DNA from: an uncultured Clostridium sp. | Lineage (GTDB): Bacteria > Bacillota > Clostridia > Lachnospirales > Lachnospiraceae | Direction of reading: 5' to 3' | DNA length: 64,000 bases | Assembly: GCA_946498245.1 (NCBI GenBank) | Contig: CAMMNN010000008.1 | Location: forward strand, 35,334-99,333 | In this document: positions 59,944-64,000 of the stretch, in pieces | Numbering within the stretch: position 1 is the stretch's first letter | Layout: every line of letters starts with the position of its first letter | Program-made: the position numbers and the translations under genes | Notes under the pieces: model-generated | What the model was told of the DNA's origin: nothing | Databases searched by the model: none | Seen by the model: the letters and a program-made list of their open reading frames with translations, nothing else

Positions 59944-60834
59944 TTAATTATAAAGTTTATCTACGTATTTTCCGTCCAGTACGTCCATTAAATACTTACC
60001 GTACTGGTTCTTTTTCAGTATCTCATAGGTTTCCATTACCTGTTCCCTGGAAATCCAGCCGTTGAGATAAGCAATCTCCTCCAGACAGGCGATTTTCCGG
60101 TGCTGGTGAGTCTCCACAGTCTTTACAAAGTTGGTGGCATCCACCAGTGATTCGTGGGTTCCGGTATCCAGCCAGGTAAAGCCCTGCCCCAGCAGAGTCA
60201 CATCAAGCTCTCCATTTTCCAGGTAGATCCGGTTGAGATCCGTAATTTCCAGTTCTCCTCTGGCCGACGGCTTCAGAGCCTTTGCATACTCCACCACCCG
60301 GTTGTCATAAAAATACAGGCCTGTGACGCAGTAATTGGATTTTGGCTTTGCCGGCTTCTCTTCAATAGAAACAGCGCGGCCCTTCTCGTCAAATTCCACG
60401 ATGCCGAACCGTTCCGGATCGTCTACGTAATAGCCGAATACCGTAGCCCCCTTCTCCTTTTCCGCTGCGGCTCTCAGGCGCTTTTTCAGGCCATGGCCGT
60501 GGAAAATGTTGTCCCCCAGGATCATGGCTACGGAATCCGTCCCAATAAAGTCCGCTCCAATAATAAAGGCCTGGGCCAGCCCGTCCGGGCTTGGCTGGAT
60601 GGCATAAGACAACTGGATCCCAAACTGGCTTCCATCCCCTAAAAGAGATTCAAATCTGGGCGTATCTTCCGGAGTAGAAATCAGCAAAATTTCCCGGATT
60701 CCCGCGTCCATTAACACGGAAAGGGGATAATAAATCATAGGCTTGTCATAAATAGGAAGCAATTGTTTTGATGTTACCTTTGTCAAAGGGTAAAGCCTGG
60801 TTCCGCTTCCCCCTGCTAGAATGATACCTTTCAT
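59944..60834 (-). CDS. rfbA: Glucose-1-phosphate thymidylyltransferase
   Basis: A 296-residue nucleotidyltransferase that makes dTDP-glucose. The signature [12 protein letters not shown] and the metal/sugar motifs [20 protein letters not shown] and [14 protein letters not shown] are intact, and the length is standard. AGGAGG precedes the ATG. It is the first gene of the rfb operon, whose sugar probably goes to cell-wall polysaccharide. Confidence 0.96.
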   Translation of the reverse strand: MKGIILAGGSGTRLYPLTKVTSKQLLPIYDKPMIYYPLSVLMDAGIREILLISTPEDTPRFESLLGDGSQFGIQLSYAIQPSPDGLAQAFIIGADFIGTDSVAMILGDNIFHGHGLKKRLRAAAEKEKGATVFGYYVDDPERFGIVEFDEKGRAVSIEEKPAKPKSNYCVTGLYFYDNRVVEYAKALKPSARGELEITDLNRIYLENGELDVTLLGQGFTWLDTGTHESLVDATNFVKTVETHQHRKIACLEEIAYLNGWISREQVMETYEILKKNQYGKYLMDVLDGKYVDKLYN

Positions 60835-60923
60835 TCGATCCGTTCCTCCTAATGGGTTTTCTGCGGTGCCTGCAAAACCGGCATACGCAGTATCTTATCC
60901 CTGTACAGTCATGCTTTGGGGTT

Positions 60924-60952
60924 ATGATACCATACCTCCGGACTTTTTGCAA
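60924..60952 (-). promoter_or_regulatory. Promoter of the rfb operon
   Basis: On the minus strand TTGCAA (60952-60947), 17 bp, TATCAT (60929-60924), about 90 nt before rfbA. A GC-rich hairpin-capable leader (GCGTATGCC...GGCACCGC) follows. Confidence 0.6.
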
Positions 60953-60968
60953 ATTTATCCGGCAAAGA

Positions 60969-62045
60969 TTACTGATTTTCGTTCAGCTTCGCCAGTTTAG
61001 CCGCCTGATCCGCCGTAATCAGGGCGTCCAGCAGCTCCTGGAGATCTCCGTTCATAATGGAATCGATTTTATACAGAGTCAGCTTAATTCTGTGATCCGT
61101 AACCCGGCCCTGAGGAAAATTATAGGTACGGATTTTTTCTGAACGGTCGCCAGTCCCGATCTGGCTTCTTCTGGCGTCAGCTTCCTCATTCTGACGGCGT
61201 TCCAGCTCCATATCATAAAGTTTGGAGCGCAGAAGGCGAAAAGCCTTTTCCTTATTCTGAAGCTGCGATTTCTCTGTCTGGCTGTAAATGACAATGCCTG
61301 TTGGCAAATGGGTCAGACGAACTGCAGAGTCCGTGGTGTTTACGCACTGGCCTCCGTTTCCGGACGCTCTCATAACGTCTATGCGAATGTCTTTATCCTC
61401 AATGACAATGTCAAAGTCTTCCGCCTCCGGCATTACCGCCACTGTAGCTGTGGAGGTATGGATACGGCCGCCGGATTCCGTTTCCGGCACACGCTGGACG
61501 CGGTGGACTCCGGACTCGTATTTAAATTTGGAATAGGCTCCTTTTCCGCTGATCATGGCCTGGACTTCCTTAAATCCGCCGATACCGTTTTCATTTACGC
61601 TTACCAGTTCAATTTTCCACCTCTGGCTTTCCGCGTAATTGACATACATACGGTACAGCTCCGCAGCAAAGAGAGCAGCCTCGTCCCCGCCGGCTCCTGC
61701 CCGGATTTCCAAAACAATGTTTTTATCGTCATTGGGGTCTTTGGGAAGCAGCAGAATTTTAATGGTCTGCTCTAATTCCTCTATTTTCTTTTTTGCCTCG
61801 GAAAGCTCCATTTTCGCCAGCTCCCTCAGCTCCTCATCGGATTCTTCTTCTAAAATTTCCAGGCTGTCCTCTACAGACTGTTTCGCCTGCTTATATTCCT
61901 TGTATGCCTCTACAATAGGGGCCAGATCCGACTGTTCCTTCATAAGCTTCTGGAATTTTTTCGCGTCCGCAGTTACCTCCGGGCTGCTCAGTTCCAGCAT
62001 CAGTTCCTCATAGTGAACTAAAATATCATCTAATTTATCAAACAT
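60969..62045 (-). CDS. prfA: Peptide chain release factor 1
   Basis: A 358-residue class I release factor. The stop-codon tripeptide is in [12 protein letters not shown] (PET, as in Firmicutes RF1) and the catalytic GGQ in [10 protein letters not shown]. The start at 62045, preceded by GGGAGGG, overlaps the prmC 3' end by 8 nt. It terminates at UAA/UAG. The GGQ glutamine is the methylation target of PrmC, encoded just before it, giving a coupled pair. Confidence 0.97.
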   Translation of the reverse strand: MFDKLDDILVHYEELMLELSSPEVTADAKKFQKLMKEQSDLAPIVEAYKEYKQAKQSVEDSLEILEEESDEELRELAKMELSEAKKKIEELEQTIKILLLPKDPNDDKNIVLEIRAGAGGDEAALFAAELYRMYVNYAESQRWKIELVSVNENGIGGFKEVQAMISGKGAYSKFKYESGVHRVQRVPETESGGRIHTSTATVAVMPEAEDFDIVIEDKDIRIDVMRASGNGGQCVNTTDSAVRLTHLPTGIVIYSQTEKSQLQNKEKAFRLLRSKLYDMELERRQNEEADARRSQIGTGDRSEKIRTYNFPQGRVTDHRIKLTLYKIDSIMNGDLQELLDALITADQAAKLAKLNENQ

Positions 62046-62922
62046 GGGTACCCTCCCGCGGCCAGACGGCCGCAACTACCCGGTCCTGCCCGGGAATATC
62101 CTTAATTACTTCTATCTCTGCAAATCCGGCCTCCGCCAGAAGGCTGCTGACAGCCCTGCCCTGATCCCAACCGATTTCCAGATACAGGCGGCCGCCTGGT
62201 TTCAAATACCTTCCGCTTTCCCTGGCAATTCTGCGATAAAAGGAAAGCCCGTCCGCCTCTCCGTCCAAAGCCAGACGGGGCTCATGGTCCCTCACTTCCG
62301 GCTCCAGTCCTTCTATGACGCTGCTGGGAATATAGGGCGGGTTGGAAACTATGACATCAAAAGACTCCCCTTTTATGGCTTCCAAAAGATCGCTTTCTAT
62401 AAGAGCAAATTTCAGCCCTTTTTCCTGCATTTTTTCTTCTCCCAGCAAACGCTTCTCATTGGCTTTTGCCACCTCTAAGGCGGCCCGGGAAATATCCGAC
62501 GCCACAATCTCACTGAAATTTCCCAAAACTCCCAGACTGATAGCGATGCAGCCTGAGCCGGTACACAGATCCAGAAGGCGTCCTCCGCTTTTTGAAGCTT
62601 CATCTGCCAAAATCCGTTCTACCAGGGTTTCCGTGTCCTGTCTGGGAATCAAAACATCGGAACTTACGAGAAATTCCAGTCCCATAAATTCCTGGTTTCC
62701 TATAATATGCTGCAGCGGAATCCGATTTGCTCTCTTTTCAATCTGTTCCAAATACCGTTCTTTCAGAGCATCGCCGGCCTCCTGATCCATTTTCGTCAGA
62801 AGAATGGCAGCACTTAGCTTTGCCTCTTCCTGCAGCAGATACCGGGCGTCCAGTTCCCCTTCCGTCACTCCGGCTTCCAAAAGCCTTTGGCTTCCTAAGG
62901 TCAAAAGCTGCCTGATTGTCAT
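62038..62922 (-). CDS. prmC: Release-factor glutamine methyltransferase
   Basis: A 294-residue SAM-dependent methyltransferase with the NPPY motif ([10 protein letters not shown]), a SAM-binding [18 protein letters not shown] loop and an N-terminal helical PrmC domain. It methylates the GGQ glutamine of RF1 and RF2. It overlaps prfA by 8 nt and DUF1385 by 4 nt (its ATG lies within the upstream stop). Confidence 0.96.
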   Translation of the reverse strand: MTIRQLLTLGSQRLLEAGVTEGELDARYLLQEEAKLSAAILLTKMDQEAGDALKERYLEQIEKRANRIPLQHIIGNQEFMGLEFLVSSDVLIPRQDTETLVERILADEASKSGGRLLDLCTGSGCIAISLGVLGNFSEIVASDISRAALEVAKANEKRLLGEEKMQEKGLKFALIESDLLEAIKGESFDVIVSNPPYIPSSVIEGLEPEVRDHEPRLALDGEADGLSFYRRIARESGRYLKPGGRLYLEIGWDQGRAVSSLLAEAGFAEIEVIKDIPGQDRVVAAVWPREGTHV

Positions 62923-63872
62923 GTTCCGGCCTCCGGTTCTGTTTCCGGGAAATTTTCTTTTAAATATTCCCGCCAGTCAAAAACTTCTTCCACAGCCGCA
63001 ATAGCCACTTCTATCATAGAATCGTCAGGCTCTGTAGTGGTAAGGCCCTGCATCCACATACCCGGCCTGCTCAGTGCATTTACTACACAGGAGTCACTCC
63101 GTCCTGCCATACGGAGAAATTCATAAGAAACCCCTGCAATTACTGGAATCAGAATAATACGGCTTAAAGCTCTCAGCCAGATGCCGTCCACGCGGATTAC
63201 CATAAAAAAGAGAATGCTGATTACCATTACAATTAGTAAAAAGCTAGTTCCGCACCTCTTATGTTCTTTCGAACTTTTCCTGACATTTTCCACGGTCAAG
63301 GCCATGCCGTGTTCCACACAGTTAATGCATTTATGCTCCGCGCCGTGATACATGAATGTTCGTTTAATGTCCTCCATGCGGGACACCAGCTTAATATAAG
63401 CGATAAAAATTATGATGCGGATGACCCCTTCCAAAATTGCCATGACAGTTTCCGAAGAAATGAAAGTTTCAAAAACATGGGACAAAAGCATGGGGAGCAC
63501 CATAAAAATCGCAATGGCCATAATCATGGAAAATACCATTACAAATCCCATCAGCACTTTTTCCAGCTTCTCCCCGAATACCCGGTCCAAAAAAAGTTCG
63601 AATTTTCCCGGCTGGCTGTCTTCGTCGTCTTCAAAGAAACTGGCCGACCAGGTGAGGGCCCGCATTCCCAATATCATAGAGTCAGCGAAGCTGAAAATCC
63701 CCCTGATAAACGGAAGGGATAAAAACTTTATTTTTTCTGTCACACTGACATAAGAATCTTTCTTTACTTCAATGGCCCCATCGGGCTTCCGGACAGCCAC
63801 GGCGTAATCGTCTTTGTTTTTCATCATAATGCCTTCAATAACCGCCTGACCTCCGATACCAGAATATTTCAA
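62919..63872 (-). CDS. DUF1385 membrane protein
   Basis: A 317-residue protein with about four to five membrane segments. GIGGQAVIEGIMMKNKDDYAVAVR begins the DUF1385 domain, and YHGAEHKCINCVEHG is the conserved His/Cys signature. A TTG start at 63872 is well supported by AAGGAGG 7 nt upstream; the frame from 63929 would run into the rpmE terminator. It is consistently found next to prmC/prfA in clostridia. Role unknown, perhaps linked to metal or redox chemistry through its Cys/His motif. Confidence 0.88.
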   Translation of the reverse strand: MKYSGIGGQAVIEGIMMKNKDDYAVAVRKPDGAIEVKKDSYVSVTEKIKFLSLPFIRGIFSFADSMILGMRALTWSASFFEDDEDSQPGKFELFLDRVFGEKLEKVLMGFVMVFSMIMAIAIFMVLPMLLSHVFETFISSETVMAILEGVIRIIIFIAYIKLVSRMEDIKRTFMYHGAEHKCINCVEHGMALTVENVRKSSKEHKRCGTSFLLIVMVISILFFMVIRVDGIWLRALSRIILIPVIAGVSYEFLRMAGRSDSCVVNALSRPGMWMQGLTTTEPDDSMIEVAIAAVEEVFDWREYLKENFPETEPEAGT

Positions 63873-63888
63873 TCGCTTCCCTCCTTGT

Positions 63889-63933
63889 AAAAAAAGTAAG
63901 GGCTGAGCAAGTGTCTCCACTAAGCTCAACCCT
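63889..63933 (-). terminator. Intrinsic terminator after rpmE
   Basis: On the minus strand AGGGTTGAGC pairs with GCTCAGCCCT, followed by TACTTTTTTT. It lies between rpmE and the DUF1385 start. Confidence 0.82.
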
Positions 63934-63945
63934 GTGTGCTTCCAT

Positions 63946-64000
63946 TTATTTGCCAGCGTTTACGCCGTACTTACGATTGAACTTATCAATACGTCCACGA
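63946..64000 (-). CDS. rpmE: 50S ribosomal protein L31 (C-terminal fragment)
   Basis: The last 17 codons before a TAA read RGRIDKFNRKYGVNAGK, the conserved C-terminal end of bacterial L31 (GR[IV]DKFN[KR]). The gene continues beyond the window. L31 binds the large ribosomal subunit at the bridge. The match is short but strong, and the rpmE-DUF1385-prmC-prfA order is typical of clostridia. Confidence 0.85.
   Translation of the reverse strand, partial: RGRIDKFNRKYGVNAGK

Noticed and set aside
1..64000. CRISPR arrays, rRNA or tRNA genes, insertion sequences with terminal repeats
   Set aside because: No repeat-spacer pattern, no rRNA-like sequence, no tRNA cloverleaf and no transposase were recognised on either strand.

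Overview
The window looks like chromosome from a low-to-mid-GC anaerobic member of Clostridia, most probably a gut Lachnospiraceae-type bacterium. This is inferred from a sporulation-type SigH-like sigma factor, strong AGGAGG ribosome binding sites, many solute-uptake operons, clostridial-style RF1, PrmC and DUF1385 genes, and a MobV / tyrosine-integrase mobilizable element. No rRNA, tRNA or CRISPR array was seen.

Layout. (1) 1-3.6 kb: a DEAD-box RNA helicase, a divergent LysR regulator and a SigH-like sigma factor. (2) 3.6-15.5 kb: a long minus-strand catabolic operon of NTF2-like protein, MmgE/PrpD protein, M20 amidohydrolase, OppBCDF transporter, AprA-like flavoprotein, ferredoxin, lipoprotein binding protein and metallo-beta-lactamase-fold hydrolase. 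An opine-dehydrogenase-family gene (15.7 kb) is divergent from it. The operon looks like uptake plus reductive and hydrolytic breakdown of an unidentified small organic acid, amide or peptide-like compound. (3) 16.9-17.8 kb: a secreted transglutaminase-like protein with a possible response-regulator tail remnant upstream. (4) About 18.0-26.05 kb: an AT-rich integrative mobilizable element. It carries a small Xis-like protein, a candidate oriT, a MobV relaxase, an AEP-primase-type replication protein and a tyrosine integrase. Its cargo is two tandem paralogues of unknown function and two more secreted transglutaminase-like proteins related to the one outside. (5) 26.1-28.3 kb: a two-component system.

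(6) 28.5-37.5 kb: a minus-strand acid-sugar operon of DUF1537 kinase, iron-dependent alcohol dehydrogenase, DHDPS-family aldolase, PdxA2-type dehydrogenase, sugar-type ABC permeases and binding protein, and a flavoprotein. Divergent from it is a PrpR_N/AAA+/Fis regulator that appears to have lost the sigma-54 contact and ATPase motifs, followed by a split transketolase. (7) 41.5-48.4 kb: a second minus-strand catabolic operon (RidA, IclR regulator, DHDPS-like, VOC, amidohydrolase, class V aminotransferase, Gfo/Idh/MocA, metallo-beta-lactamase). It is divergent from an AGE-epimerase / TauCBA-type ABC transporter operon (48.9-52.8 kb). Three copies of a GTTTCATATATGAA-like palindrome in the shared intergenic region are candidate IclR operators.

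(8) 52.9-54.6 kb: a small membrane protein and a cation:proton antiporter preceded by a recognisable fluoride riboswitch with an overlapping intrinsic terminator. (9) 54.7-64 kb: core genes leuA (with a small leader ORF), glmM, rfbD, rfbB, rfbA (rfbC absent here), prfA, prmC, a DUF1385 membrane protein and the 3' end of rpmE.

The least explained items are the transglutaminase-like family carried by and next to the mobile element, the two catabolic operons of unknown substrate, and the degenerate PrpR-type regulator. All functional assignments come from reading motifs by eye; no database search was run.
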